This document shows, piece after piece, positions 33,257-41,528 of a DNA stretch of 64,000 nucleotides (positions are counted from its first letter, which is position 1; each line of letters opens with the position of its first letter). Made by a program: the position numbers and the translations under genes. The stretch spans positions 1-64,000 of the forward strand of contig JANLFW010000004.1 of assembly GCA_024653305.1 (NCBI GenBank), read 5' to 3'. The notes under the pieces are model-generated. The model saw only the letters and a list, made by a program, of their open reading frames with translations, did no database searches and was not told where the DNA came from. Origin of the DNA: Candidatus Acetothermia bacterium (GTDB lineage: Bacteria; Bipolaricaulota; Bipolaricaulia; Bipolaricaulales; Bipolaricaulaceae).

Positions 33257-35377
33257 TCACCTCCCGCGTACGGAGAGCCATCCTTCTCCCGCCGCACGGC
33301 ATAGCCAGACATCCCCGCGACGGTCAAGGGTTACCTTCATCCCATCCTCGGCGTCCACGGAGACCGACCCCTTGGCGACGATCGCCACCGGCCCCACCGG
33401 GTGGGAGAGGCGGAGGCGCCAGCCACCATTCCAGTCCGCCTCCGTCACCGCCTTCCTGGGCATCGGGACGAGGAGATCGGTCAACCCCACCGGAGCGATG
33501 CCCTCCCGTTCGGGAGCGAGCACGAAGTAGGCCACCCCTCCCGGGCGGAGCCGTCCCTCCATCGCCCCCACCGCCCCGCCGCTCAAGCCGTCCCAAATCA
33601 GGAACTCCCCGGGCACCGGCGGATCCAACCGAAACGGGAGCTCCTCCTCTGCCGTGTTGATCGCGATCACGTAGGCCCAACGGGCCGGGCCGAGGTCCCG
33701 CTCCGTCCAGAAGGCCTCTACGTCGGAGCCGAGGGTGTCGATCACCGGGAACGGCGGACGATCGGGCTGAGCGAGGGTGCCATCGGCGAGGACGAGCCGA
33801 CGGAGGAGATCCCGATCGGCCAACCCCAGCTGGTCCCCGAACCCCACCGGGCCGCAGGATAGGGCCCGCAGGATCGCGTCCTCCACCGGGCCGTCACCAC
33901 CGAACCCAGGGTGGGGCCGGGTGAGGAACAGGTCGTGGAACGGCGCGAGGCCCAGCGTCCACAGCACCGCCCCCATGAGCAGGTTCTGCCGGCGCAGGAC
34001 GCGGGCCGGCGTCCACGCATCCAGGAACTCGGGATGGCCGACCCGGGCCGCGACCTCGAGCGCCGGCCGCTGGGCGAACAGCCAGTCGGTGTGGGTGCGG
34101 GCGGCGACGACGTTGGGTTCCTGGGTGGACGCGAGCGCCATGCCCATCGTCTGCATGCACAGGAGCACCGGCAACCCCTGCTCGCGGAACGCACGGGCCA
34201 TGCCGGAAAACCACCGCCTCGCCGCCCCGGGATCGGCCCGCAACGCCTGGTCCAGATACTGACAGGTCCTCAGCCAATCGTGCCACGCCGCGATGCCCCC
34301 TTCGCCCTTGACCTCCCGGGCGATGGCCCGGTACACGTCGGGCCCCTCGCCGTCCACGCCGTACGCGTTGTCTTCGGCCAGCGCGGACAGGTGCAACACG
34401 TAGGGAAGGCCGGTGCGGGCGGCGATCTCGGCCAGGCCCTGCGGGTACTTGCGCGGATCGGGGCGGAAGCACTGCGCCCGGCCGATCGTCCGGTACGGGT
34501 ACCAAAGGTCGAGGCCGAAGTACCGAACCGGAATCCCCTCTCGGCAGAACGAGGCGGCGAGCGCCTCGAGGAGGGCCCCGTCCATGGGGTGAAGGAGCTC
34601 GGTGTAGTAGGACCCGTAGGCGTTCCAGTAGCCCAAGGTGGAGAGGAGGGGGTGCTCGAGGGGGGCGGGCCGGGCCTTCCCGCTCAGGAGGAGCAACCGG
34701 TCCCCAAGGTTTCGCAGCGCGGAGATGGGGTCCTCCCCGGCCACGAACCACGTGCTCAGGGTGAACCCGGCCGGGAGCCGGTCCACCGCCCCGGAGAGGC
34801 CCCGGGCGGCCCCGCCGGGGAGGCGCACGAGGGGGCTCACGAGGAAGTGATCGGCCGGGGCGATGGCCACCGCCCCTTCATCGGAAAAAACAACCAGTGG
34901 CGCGAACGCCTCCTTGGGGAGCTCCCCCGGCCCGCGGCCGAGGCAGGCGGTGGGCCAGTACCCGCCTGGGTAGCGGTCCCCCGCCCCGCCCAAGCCGAAC
35001 GTGGCGAGGAAGAACCGGAGGTCGTCGGGGAAGGCGAACGTGGGGGCGAGGAACGTCGGCTCATCGAACGAGTCGACCGTGGAGAGTCCGGCGAGGTCCC
35101 GCCGGAGCTCCGCTTGAACCAAGACCGCACCCGGATAACCACGCACGGAAAAGGTGAGGAGGGGCTCGCCACCCACGCCGTACGTCCGGCGCCACAGGCG
35201 ATACCGCCCCCACCGATCGTGGCCGTCGGCCGTCTCCCACGGGCCCGAGGTCATGTCCCCTTCTCGCCACTCCCCGGCCGCGGGGAGCCGAACCCCCAAT
35301 CCCACCGCCCATGGCCGGCCGGCGCCGACCAAGGTCAGCCGTCCGTCGTCCTCGATCCGCACCACAAGCTCGTTCAT
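33257..35377 (-). CDS. GH36-like (raffinose synthase/alpha-galactosidase clan) protein, cytoplasmic
   Basis: The 706-residue protein has no signal peptide. Residues about 1-240 are a beta-rich domain and the middle looks like a (beta/alpha)8 barrel. A strand carries YFGLDLWY with a candidate nucleophile Asp, then FRPDPRKYPQGLAEIA and LPYVLHLSA. Later comes ARTHTDWLF plus a long run ending GLAPFHDLF. This order recalls the raffinose-synthase-like branch of GH36, but similarity is low and I cannot fix the catalytic pair. It overlaps the ROK regulator by ATGA, so it is the first enzyme of the glucan operon and may process alpha-linked oligosaccharides. Confidence 0.55.
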   Translation of the reverse strand: MNELVVRIEDDGRLTLVGAGRPWAVGLGVRLPAAGEWREGDMTSGPWETADGHDRWGRYRLWRRTYGVGGEPLLTFSVRGYPGAVLVQAELRRDLAGLSTVDSFDEPTFLAPTFAFPDDLRFFLATFGLGGAGDRYPGGYWPTACLGRGPGELPKEAFAPLVVFSDEGAVAIAPADHFLVSPLVRLPGGAARGLSGAVDRLPAGFTLSTWFVAGEDPISALRNLGDRLLLLSGKARPAPLEHPLLSTLGYWNAYGSYYTELLHPMDGALLEALAASFCREGIPVRYFGLDLWYPYRTIGRAQCFRPDPRKYPQGLAEIAARTGLPYVLHLSALAEDNAYGVDGEGPDVYRAIAREVKGEGGIAAWHDWLRTCQYLDQALRADPGAARRWFSGMARAFREQGLPVLLCMQTMGMALASTQEPNVVAARTHTDWLFAQRPALEVAARVGHPEFLDAWTPARVLRRQNLLMGAVLWTLGLAPFHDLFLTRPHPGFGGDGPVEDAILRALSCGPVGFGDQLGLADRDLLRRLVLADGTLAQPDRPPFPVIDTLGSDVEAFWTERDLGPARWAYVIAINTAEEELPFRLDPPVPGEFLIWDGLSGGAVGAMEGRLRPGGVAYFVLAPEREGIAPVGLTDLLVPMPRKAVTEADWNGGWRLRLSHPVGPVAIVAKGSVSVDAEDGMKVTLDRRGDVWLCRAAGEGWLSVRGR

Positions 35378-36522
35378 CCCGTCCTCTCCATGGGCGACCG
35401 GAAGGCCTCGGCGGTGACCAGCGTCGCCGCCCCGATGAGGAACCCGTCCGGCCCGAGCTCCGCCGGCACAATGGCCAGCTCCCGCGCCGTTTCCGGGAAC
35501 GCGTGGTGACGCACCTCTTCCTCCAGCGCAGGGAGGAACAGGTCGGCGTCGGTCATGCGCTCCCCGCCGAGGACGATCGCCTCCGGGTTGAGGAGGTTCA
35601 CCACGTTCTTTGCCCCGATCCCAAGGTACCTCCCCATTCGGACGAAAGCCTCACGAGCCGAGGCGTCGCCGCTTCGGGCGGAAGCGACCAAGCTCGGGAT
35701 CCCTGGGTGACCCAAACGCTCGGCCTCAGCGGCCAGGAACCAGTCCGAGGCAAAGACCTCAAGGCACCCCTGCTCCCCACACCGACAACGGGGGCCGGCG
35801 GGGTCAATGGTCATGTGGCCCACCTCCCCAGCCCCGCCGAAGGCGCCCCGGTATAGCTCTCCGCCGATCACGACCCCGGCCCCGATCCCCTCTCCCACCG
35901 TGATGCACACGAAGTTCCGGAATCGGCGCCCCGCCCCGTACCAGCACTCCGCCAGGGCCAGGGCATTCACGTCGTTTTCCACACGCACCGGGAGGCCGAG
36001 GCGGTCCGCCAAGGGCTCCCCCACCGCCACGTTGTGCCAACCGAGGATGGGTGAGTACAGGTCCACCCCGTGGGCGTCGACGAACCCGGAGATGGCCACC
36101 CCAACCCCGAGGATCCGGCCGCGGGCCAACCGCTGGAACGCGTTCCTCACGAGGGAAAACACCTCATCGGGCATGGGCGGAGTGGGCAGAGGGGCTTCCC
36201 AGCGGCGGGCGATGCGCCCGGCCAAGTCCACCCGGGCGGCGAGGACGCGTTCCCGTTCCACCTTGACCCCGATGACATGGGCATAGGTGGGGTTGAAGGC
36301 GAGGAGCACAGCCCGCCGTCCTCCGTTGGACCGGGTTTTGCCGACCTCGCGGGCGATGCCCTCGGCGAGGAGGTCACGGGCGAACCGGGTGATGGCCGAC
36401 GGGGCGAGGCCGGTGAGGTGGGCAAGCTCGGTGCGGGACATCGGGCCCCCCGTGCGCAACAGGTCGACCACCATGCCCCGGTTGTGATCCCGCAACAGTC
36501 CCAACGCGCCCTTGCGCCGCAT
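35374..36522 (-). CDS. ROK-family transcriptional regulator
   Basis: From ATG 36522 the protein has 382 residues. A winged helix (about 10-75, with MSRTELAHLTGLAPSAITR) is followed by a ROK sugar-kinase-like domain with VGVAISGFVD, ENDVNALALAE and a zinc motif CRCGEQGCLE near residue 250. This is the NagC/Mlc/XylR type of sugar-responsive repressor. It leads the glucan operon and overlaps the GH36-like gene. A longer reading frame to 36573 begins inside the promoter and is rejected. Its Shine-Dalgarno AGGAAG overlaps one arm of the operator-like palindrome, implying autoregulation. Confidence 0.9.
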   Translation of the reverse strand: MRRKGALGLLRDHNRGMVVDLLRTGGPMSRTELAHLTGLAPSAITRFARDLLAEGIAREVGKTRSNGGRRAVLLAFNPTYAHVIGVKVERERVLAARVDLAGRIARRWEAPLPTPPMPDEVFSLVRNAFQRLARGRILGVGVAISGFVDAHGVDLYSPILGWHNVAVGEPLADRLGLPVRVENDVNALALAECWYGAGRRFRNFVCITVGEGIGAGVVIGGELYRGAFGGAGEVGHMTIDPAGPRCRCGEQGCLEVFASDWFLAAEAERLGHPGIPSLVASARSGDASAREAFVRMGRYLGIGAKNVVNLLNPEAIVLGGERMTDADLFLPALEEEVRHHAFPETARELAIVPAELGPDGFLIGAATLVTAEAFRSPMERTG

Positions 36523-36525
36523 ACT

Positions 36526-36573
36526 TACTTCCTGGCAAAAAGGAAGTATACCAACCTCTGGGGATGGCGTCAA
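36526..36573 (-). promoter_or_regulatory. Promoter and operator-like palindrome of the glucan operon
   Basis: On the minus strand TTGACG (36573-36568), a 17-nt spacer and TATACT (36550-36545) form a near-consensus sigma-70-type promoter. A palindrome with perfect 8-nt arms, TACTTCCT (36548-36541) and AGGAAGTA (36533-36526), separated by 7 nt, starts inside the -10 and ends at the ROK Shine-Dalgarno. Binding there would block both polymerase and ribosome entry. The ROK product is the obvious candidate ligand. Confidence 0.75.
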
Positions 36574-36621
36574 GGGGTTTCACGTCTGGAATCGTTTTCC
36601 AAGACCGGAGGCCCCCCGGGG

Positions 36622-37620
36622 TCAGGCCCCGCGCAGGAGGTACGAGAGCCCCATCGCCCCCAGGTACACGAGGACGATCGCCCCGGTGTCCCAGGAGAGG
36701 AGGATGAGGCCCTTCCTCCTGGGTTGGTAGCTCAACCCAACCAGGAGGAGAGCGTACATCAGCACGATCGCCGCCACCGTCACCAGGTGGTTTTGGTGCA
36801 CGGCGGCGAGGAGAGGGCCGCCCGTGTAGACCAGGTCATCCACGGCCAGGATCGTCAGGTTGAAGAGCACGCTCCCGAGGAGGTTCCCCAGCGCCAGGTC
36901 GGCCGCCCCCAGGCGGGCCGCGGACACGACCACCACCAACTCGGGCAAGGTGGTGGACCAGGCGATGAGGAGCGTCCCCACCAGGGCTTGACCAAGCCCG
37001 GTCTCCCGGGCCAGCTCCTCTCCCAACCGGGGCAGGAACATGGCGGCGGCGATGACCACCGCGGCAGCGGTCCCGTAGCGGACGAGGGCTTTCCGGAGGG
37101 GGACACGCGCGTACTCCGGCTCTCGCGCGCCCGGGAATTCGCGTCCCCGCTCGTGGAGGAACGCGAGGCGCAGGGCAAGGAGGTACCCCCCGAAGAGGAG
37201 GGGGGTGATCGGGCTGATCCAGCCCAGGCTGGGCAGGGATCTTCCAGCGCCGAGGCCCGCGCCTACCAGGCCGAGGAGAAGGAGCCCGAACCCGGCGGGG
37301 AGGACATGTCCGTGATGGACGCGGGCCACCCAGGGAATCCGTCCGCCGACCGCGTCCAGCACCGCCACCATCACGAGGTTGAGCATGCACGCCCCGAGCA
37401 CGTTCCCCACGGCGATGTCGGGGACGACGAACACCGCCGAGGCGGAGAGGCCGGTGATGAGCTCGGGGAGCGAGGTCGTGGCCGCCACCAGCACGAGCCC
37501 GATCCAGGTGCGTCCGAGCCCGGTCTTCTCCGCCAGCGCGTCTCCGTAGAACGCGAGCCGACTCCCGGCGTAGATGATTGCACCAGCGGTAGCGAAGAAC
37601 AGCACCCAAGTCATCGGCAC
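36622..37620 (-). CDS. Calcium/cation antiporter of the CaCA (YrbG) family
   Basis: The 332-residue protein has about ten membrane helices in two inverted halves. Each half carries an alpha-repeat: VAATTSLPELITG (about 43-55) and IAWSTTLPELVVV (about 215-228), with the acidic residue of the (S/T)LPE motif that binds the cation. CaCA exchangers move Ca2+ or other cations against Na+ or H+ across the cytoplasmic membrane. A Shine-Dalgarno GGAGGTG precedes the ATG. It follows recR by 31 nt and is probably the last gene of the dnaX transcript. Ion preference is not determinable. Confidence 0.92.
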   Translation of the reverse strand: MPMTWVLFFATAGAIIYAGSRLAFYGDALAEKTGLGRTWIGLVLVAATTSLPELITGLSASAVFVVPDIAVGNVLGACMLNLVMVAVLDAVGGRIPWVARVHHGHVLPAGFGLLLLGLVGAGLGAGRSLPSLGWISPITPLLFGGYLLALRLAFLHERGREFPGAREPEYARVPLRKALVRYGTAAAVVIAAAMFLPRLGEELARETGLGQALVGTLLIAWSTTLPELVVVVSAARLGAADLALGNLLGSVLFNLTILAVDDLVYTGGPLLAAVHQNHLVTVAAIVLMYALLLVGLSYQPRRKGLILLSWDTGAIVLVYLGAMGLSYLLRGA

Positions 37621-37651
37621 CTCCGCCGAACCGGCCTCGGGTGAACCGAAG

Positions 37652-38236
37652 TCACAGGGTGGTGCGGCCCTTGAGGGCGCGGCCCAGCGTGAGCTCGTCC
37701 GCCGATTCCAGGTCCCGGCCCACCGGAACCCCGTGGGCGATCTGGGACACCTGGACCCCGAGCGGCTTGAGCAGACGCAGGATGTGCATGGCGGTGAGGT
37801 CCCCTTCTAGCTTTGGCTCCAAGGCCAGGATCACCTCCCGCGTCCCCTCGTTCTTGACTCGCTCCGCGAGCTGGGCCACGTTGAGGTCCTCGGGCCCGAC
37901 GTGGCTGCTCGGGGAGATGAGGCCCCCCAGCACGTGGTACAGGCCCCGGTACTCCCCGGTGCGCTCGAGGTGCTCCACCTCCCACGGCCGGGCCACGACG
38001 CAGATCGTGGTCGGGTCACGCCCGGGATCCCGACAGATGGGACACAGGCCCTCCGTGGAGAAGCTCCCGCAGCGCGGGCAACGCCCGATCCGAGGAAGCC
38101 CGGTCAAGGCTTCGCTCAGGCGCTTGGCCTCCTCGGGCTTGGCTACGAGGAAGAACGCGATCCTTTCTGCAGACCGACGGCCGATCCCGGGAAGCCGGGT
38201 CAGGGCGGCGAGCAGCTCCGCGAGCGGGGGGATCAT
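37652..38236 (-). CDS. recR: Recombination mediator RecR
   Basis: The 194-residue protein has the RecR order: a helix-hairpin-helix (LTRLPGIGRRSAERIAFFL), a C4 zinc finger (CPRCGSFSTEGLCPICRD, about 57-74), and a Toprim domain with VVARPWEVEHLERTGEYRGLYHVLGG. RecR with RecF/RecO helps load RecA on gapped DNA. Its ATG overlaps the ybaB stop, completing the dnaX-ybaB-recR arrangement conserved across bacteria. Confidence 0.97.
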   Translation of the reverse strand: MIPPLAELLAALTRLPGIGRRSAERIAFFLVAKPEEAKRLSEALTGLPRIGRCPRCGSFSTEGLCPICRDPGRDPTTICVVARPWEVEHLERTGEYRGLYHVLGGLISPSSHVGPEDLNVAQLAERVKNEGTREVILALEPKLEGDLTAMHILRLLKPLGVQVSQIAHGVPVGRDLESADELTLGRALKGRTTL

Positions 38237-38550
38237 GGGGTGAACCCTGGAGGCAGCAGCCCGGCCAGGTCGGCCATCGCCTTCTGCGCGATGTCCTTGG
38301 CCTTGGCTTGGGCCTCCCGCACGGCCGCTACCACCAGGTCGGCGAGCATGTCCACCTCGGAGGGGGTCGCCACCTCCGGGGAGATCGCGAGCTCCACCAG
38401 TTCCCCATGGCCGGTCACCACCGCCCGCACCATCCCCCCGCCGGAGGTGGCCTCGACCCGGGCCTCGCCCAGTTTCCGTTGCCGCTCTTGCATCTCGGTC
38501 TGGATCCGCTGGGCCTGCTTCATCAGATTGCGCAGATCACCTAGTCCCAT
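38233..38550 (-). CDS. ybaB: YbaB/EbfC nucleoid-associated protein
   Basis: Translation from the ATG at 38550 gives 105 residues, the normal size. It has MKQAQRIQTEMQERQ in the first helix, a central GGGMVRAVVTGHGELVEL hairpin and a C-terminal helix with VVAAVREAQAKA. YbaB forms a tweezer-like dimer that binds DNA and is nearly always encoded between dnaX and recR, as here. It overlaps dnaX by 14 nt and recR by ATGA. Confidence 0.96.
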   Translation of the reverse strand: MGLGDLRNLMKQAQRIQTEMQERQRKLGEARVEATSGGGMVRAVVTGHGELVELAISPEVATPSEVDMLADLVVAAVREAQAKAKDIAQKAMADLAGLLPPGFTP

Positions 38551-39997
38551 GGTCCTCCTCCCGGAGAATCGTCCCCTCGAGCGCCTGGGCCAGCAACCTG
38601 GCCCCTTCCTCGAGCGATGGCTTCGCGCCCCCTCCCCCCTCCCAGGCGATGTGCACGGCAAGGAGGGGGCTGAAGAACCGGTGCGCGGTGCCCTCCACGT
38701 ACGCCCGCACCTCCGGGTCGAGCAGGGACTCGTAGTGGTACCCGCAGTCCGCGGGGAGGCGGATGGTGAGCAGGCCGTCCACCAGGGTCGCCGTGGCCGG
38801 GGCGAGGAACGCGGCCACGGCCACCCTCTCCTTGAGGATCTCGGCGAGCATCTCCTGCCACGCCTTTCCCACCGGGTCCATGGCCTGGGGCGTGGCCCCT
38901 GAGTCCGGGTGCGTTTCCGCTGGCGCTCCCGCGGATCCAGACGTCCCCGGATCCGAATGCGCGGCCGTGGCTTGGGCCGCGGCCCGTGGGGGGCCGCACA
39001 GCTCGAGGACCGCCACCTCCAGGTGGAGGCGCCGGGAGAACGCCCGGGGGAGCTCGGCCCGCAGCTCGATCAGGCGGCAGGCGACCGGGATGAACTGGGC
39101 CTCCCCGGCGATGATCCGGTCCCGGGCCCGCGCCGCCGCCTCCTCCAGGAACAGGACGAGGTCCCGCCCCCGTTCGGCGAGGTCGTTCACGATCTCGAGC
39201 GCCCGGTCGGGGTCCTGCCCAGCCAGTGCAGCCAGGAACCCGTCTACCTGCGAAAGCGGGGGGAGACCGAGGAGCTCGACCACCGCCGCCTCGGTCACTT
39301 CCCCACCCTGGCCGAGCTGTTCCATGAGCACGATTGCATCCCGCATGGCCCCTCCGCTCCGCCGGGCGATGAGCTCGGCCGCCCCGGGGGCCAGGGCGAT
39401 CCCCTCCGCGGCTGCGATCTTGCGGAGATGGGCGGCGATCTGGTCCTCCGAAATCGGGAGGAACTCGAACGCCTGGCACCGGGAGAGCACGGTCGAGGGC
39501 ACCTTGTGCGGCTCGGTGGTGGCGAAGATGAAGAGCACGTGAGGCGGAGGCTCCTCAAGGGTCTTGAGGAGGGCGTTGAACGCCTCCCCAGTGAGCATGT
39601 GCACCTCGTCGATGATGAACACCTTGTACCGGGCCCCGGCCGGGACGTACGCCACCTCCTCGCGGAGCTGGCGGATCTGGTCCACGCCCCGGTTGGATGC
39701 GCCGTCGATCTCCACCACATCCAACGACCGCCCAGCGAGGATACGTCGGCAGGACTCGCAGCGGTTGCAGGGCTCACCGCCTTCGGAGGCGAGGCAGTTG
39801 ACAGCGCGGGCGAAGATGCGGGCCACCGAGGTCTTACCCACCCCGCGCTGGCCGGCGAACAGGTAGGCGTGGCCGGGCTTCCCCTGGGCCACCGCCCGGC
39901 GCAGGGTGCCCGCCACGAGCTCCTGCCCCACGACCTCGGCGAACCGCTGCGGGCGCCACCGCCGGTACAAAGAGAGGTTCGTGCCCTGATCGACCAT
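38537..39997 (-). CDS. dnaX: DNA polymerase III subunit gamma/tau
   Basis: From the ATG at 39997 the protein has 486 residues. It starts LSLYRRWRPQRFAEVVGQE, has the Walker A GQRGVGKTS (about 45-53), a four-Cys zinc module (CLASEGGEPCNRCESC), the Walker B IIDEVHML, and the SRC sensor (TVLSRCQAF). It is the clamp-loader ATPase. The tau-specific tail is about 120 residues. No slippery A6/A7 run is visible for a programmed frameshift. A -10 lies 7 nt before the ATG with no Shine-Dalgarno, so I reject the longer upstream reading. Confidence 0.96.
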   Translation of the reverse strand: MVDQGTNLSLYRRWRPQRFAEVVGQELVAGTLRRAVAQGKPGHAYLFAGQRGVGKTSVARIFARAVNCLASEGGEPCNRCESCRRILAGRSLDVVEIDGASNRGVDQIRQLREEVAYVPAGARYKVFIIDEVHMLTGEAFNALLKTLEEPPPHVLFIFATTEPHKVPSTVLSRCQAFEFLPISEDQIAAHLRKIAAAEGIALAPGAAELIARRSGGAMRDAIVLMEQLGQGGEVTEAAVVELLGLPPLSQVDGFLAALAGQDPDRALEIVNDLAERGRDLVLFLEEAAARARDRIIAGEAQFIPVACRLIELRAELPRAFSRRLHLEVAVLELCGPPRAAAQATAAHSDPGTSGSAGAPAETHPDSGATPQAMDPVGKAWQEMLAEILKERVAVAAFLAPATATLVDGLLTIRLPADCGYHYESLLDPEVRAYVEGTAHRFFSPLLAVHIAWEGGGGAKPSLEEGARLLAQALEGTILREEDHGTR

Positions 39998-40004
39998 CAG
40001 GACA

Positions 40005-40033
40005 AGGATACCGATGCTCTCGTGCTCCTGCCA
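40005..40033 (-). promoter_or_regulatory. Leaderless-type promoter of dnaX
   Basis: A -35-like TGGCAG (40033-40028), 17-nt spacer and -10 TATCCT (40010-40005) end 7 nt before the ATG at 39997. The same -35 hexamer, spacing and a similar -10 recur before the amidase gene at 49569, which supports its being a true promoter class in this genome. Confidence 0.5.
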
Positions 40034-40109
40034 CCTTCTCGTACCGGTGCTCGATCCCACCGGGGATGAGGTAGCTATCCCCCAGCTCCACTCGGGTGCA
40101 GCTCATCTC

Positions 40110-40130
40110 CCACCGACAACTTGTCGGTGG
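40110..40130. repeat. Perfect palindrome upstream of dnaX
   Basis: Two perfect 10-nt inverted arms, CCACCGACAA (40110-40119) and TTGTCGGTGG (40121-40130), are separated by one base. This could be an operator for a dimeric regulator or a bidirectional hairpin. No T-tract follows on either strand. Confidence 0.7.
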
Positions 40131-40283
40131 ATTAGTCTAGGGCGAAAGCTCACCGGCACGGGCCTGGGCGGCGTCGCCCTCGCCGCGAACGGAGGTGGGC
40201 TATACTATTCCTAGATCGGTCCAATGGGAACAGCATGATGCGTCCGGTCGATCCGAAGGGCCCGCTTCCGCCCTACCCCGAGT

Positions 40284-40406
40284 GTGTCCATCCGCACCCT
40301 TCTCGCCGTATTGGGGCTTGGGATCAACCTCCTTCCCGGTGCCCGCCGGGTCTTGGCGCCAGAGAGGATCGCCGCCGACGCGCAAGTGGAGGTGACCGCA
40401 TGCTGA
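40284..40406 (+). CDS. Possible leader peptide or signal-peptide remnant upstream of ilvE
   Basis: A GTG-started frame of 40 residues is unusually rich in Leu, Val and Ile in its first half (RTLLAVLGLGINLLPGA). It ends 58 nt before the branched-chain aminotransferase gene. That composition and place fit an attenuation leader peptide for branched-chain amino acids. A 7-bp hairpin (40423-40447) lies between it and the ilvE Shine-Dalgarno. The same sequence could equally be the signal peptide of a decayed secreted protein. No Shine-Dalgarno is visible, so confidence is low. Confidence 0.25.
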   Translation: MSIRTLLAVLGLGINLLPGARRVLAPERIAADAQVEVTAC

Positions 40407-40464
40407 AGCCAAGCAAAGGGCAGAGCGAGACCGCCATGGGCTCGCTCACACAAGGAGGATTGGC

Positions 40465-41421
40465 ATGAAGGCGATGAAGAACAACCGGTACGCGTTCTTC
40501 AAGGGGGAGATCATCCCCATCGAGGAGGCCAAGGTCAGCGTCATGGCCTCGGCCCTCCACTACGGCACCGGGGTGTTCGAGGGAATCCGCGCCTACTGGA
40601 ACGAAGAAGATGAGGAGCTTTACATCTTCCGCCTCCGGGAGCACTTCGCCCGGTTTGTCCGCAACTGCCGCCTTCTGTTCATCGAGCTCCCCTACACCGT
40701 CGATCAGCTGTGCGAGGTCACCCTAGATCTGCTCCGCCGCGAAGGATTCAGGACCGATGCTTACATCCGTCCGCTCGCGTACAAGGCGAGCGAGGCGATC
40801 GGGGTTCGGCTGCACGACCTGGCCAGCGAGTGCGCGATCTTCGCCATGCCTTTCGGGGACTACATCGGCAAGCCGAACGGGGCACGGGTGATGGTCTCCT
40901 CGTGGCGACGGGTGGGCGATAACGCGACCCCGGCCCGGAACAAGATCACCGGCGCCTACGTCAACTCGGCGCTCGCGAAGACCGAGGCGTTCCTGAACGG
41001 GTTCGACGACGCGATCATGCTGTGCCAGGATGGGCATGTGTCCGAGGCCAGTGCGGCCAACTTGTTCTTGGTGCGCGACGGCGTCTTGATCACGCCCCCG
41101 GTGACCGATGACATCCTGGAGGGGATCACCCGGGCCACGGTGATCGAGCTCGCCCGCGACGCCGGGGTCGAGGTCACGGAGCGCCCGATCGATCGGTCGG
41201 AGCTGTATGTGGCCGAGGAGGCATTCCTATGCGGCACCGCCGTAGGCGTGGTGCCCGTGATCGAGGTGGACCACCGCAAGGTCGGGAGCGGCGCTCTGGG
41301 TCCTATCTCTACCCACGTGCGCGCCCTGTACGACGCCGCCGTGCACGGCCAAGAACCACGGTACCGCCGGTGGTGCACCCCGGTGTACCGGACGAAGGCC
41401 GCCGTGGACACGGGCCGCTGA
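40465..41421 (+). CDS. ilvE: Branched-chain amino acid aminotransferase (fold type IV)
   Basis: The 318-residue protein matches IlvE: the HYGTGVFEGIRAY motif (32-44), the PLP lysine K160 in ARNKITGAYVNS, the EASAANLFLV segment and a TGTAVGV-like GTAVGVVPV phosphate motif near 255. It transfers the amino group between glutamate and the keto acids of Val, Leu and Ile. A strong Shine-Dalgarno AAGGAGG (40452-40458) sits 6 nt upstream. It heads a plus-strand run of ilvE, ACT protein, MFS carrier and Mut7-C protein. D-amino-acid aminotransferase is the closest alternative, but the EGIRAY motif favours IlvE. Confidence 0.92.
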   Translation: MKAMKNNRYAFFKGEIIPIEEAKVSVMASALHYGTGVFEGIRAYWNEEDEELYIFRLREHFARFVRNCRLLFIELPYTVDQLCEVTLDLLRREGFRTDAYIRPLAYKASEAIGVRLHDLASECAIFAMPFGDYIGKPNGARVMVSSWRRVGDNATPARNKITGAYVNSALAKTEAFLNGFDDAIMLCQDGHVSEASAANLFLVRDGVLITPPVTDDILEGITRATVIELARDAGVEVTERPIDRSELYVAEEAFLCGTAVGVVPVIEVDHRKVGSGALGPISTHVRALYDAAVHGQEPRYRRWCTPVYRTKAAVDTGR

Positions 41422-41528
41422 CGGCGGCTAGATCCCGCGTCCGTCCCCGGCAACGCCCAGCCGTTGTCGTCCCCCGGAATTTCTTCCCGCCTTCCGAGCA
41501 CGGTAGGATGCCCACGGAGGTGATCGGA

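Larger units (their letters stand above)
39998..40464. other. 467-nt divergent region between dnaX and ilvE
   Basis: The region holds the dnaX promoter, a 21-bp palindrome (40110-40130), a TATACT -10 on the plus strand at 40201-40206 without a clear -35, a short Leu/Val-rich reading frame (40284-40406), a 7-bp hairpin (arms 40423-40429 and 40441-40447) and the ilvE Shine-Dalgarno. Read on the minus strand, 40106-40010 encodes a cupin-like fragment (GDSYLIPGGIEH), perhaps a gene remnant. I find no 4.5S RNA, although that gene often lies beside dnaX. Confidence 0.5.

Noticed and set aside
23035-36522. Glucan locus as a recently transferred island
   Set aside because: No integrase, tRNA, direct repeats or clear base-composition step bounds it. 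Only the 141-nt gap before malE is AT-rich.
39998-40200. A 4.5S (SRP) RNA gene beside dnaX, as in many bacteria
   Set aside because: The conserved domain IV sequence (GGAAGGAAGCAGC-like) is absent on both strands.
40235-40468. 77-codon plus-strand frame before ilvE as a gene
   Set aside because: Composition is Pro/Arg-rich without motifs, it runs through the ilvE Shine-Dalgarno into its start codon, and no SD precedes it.
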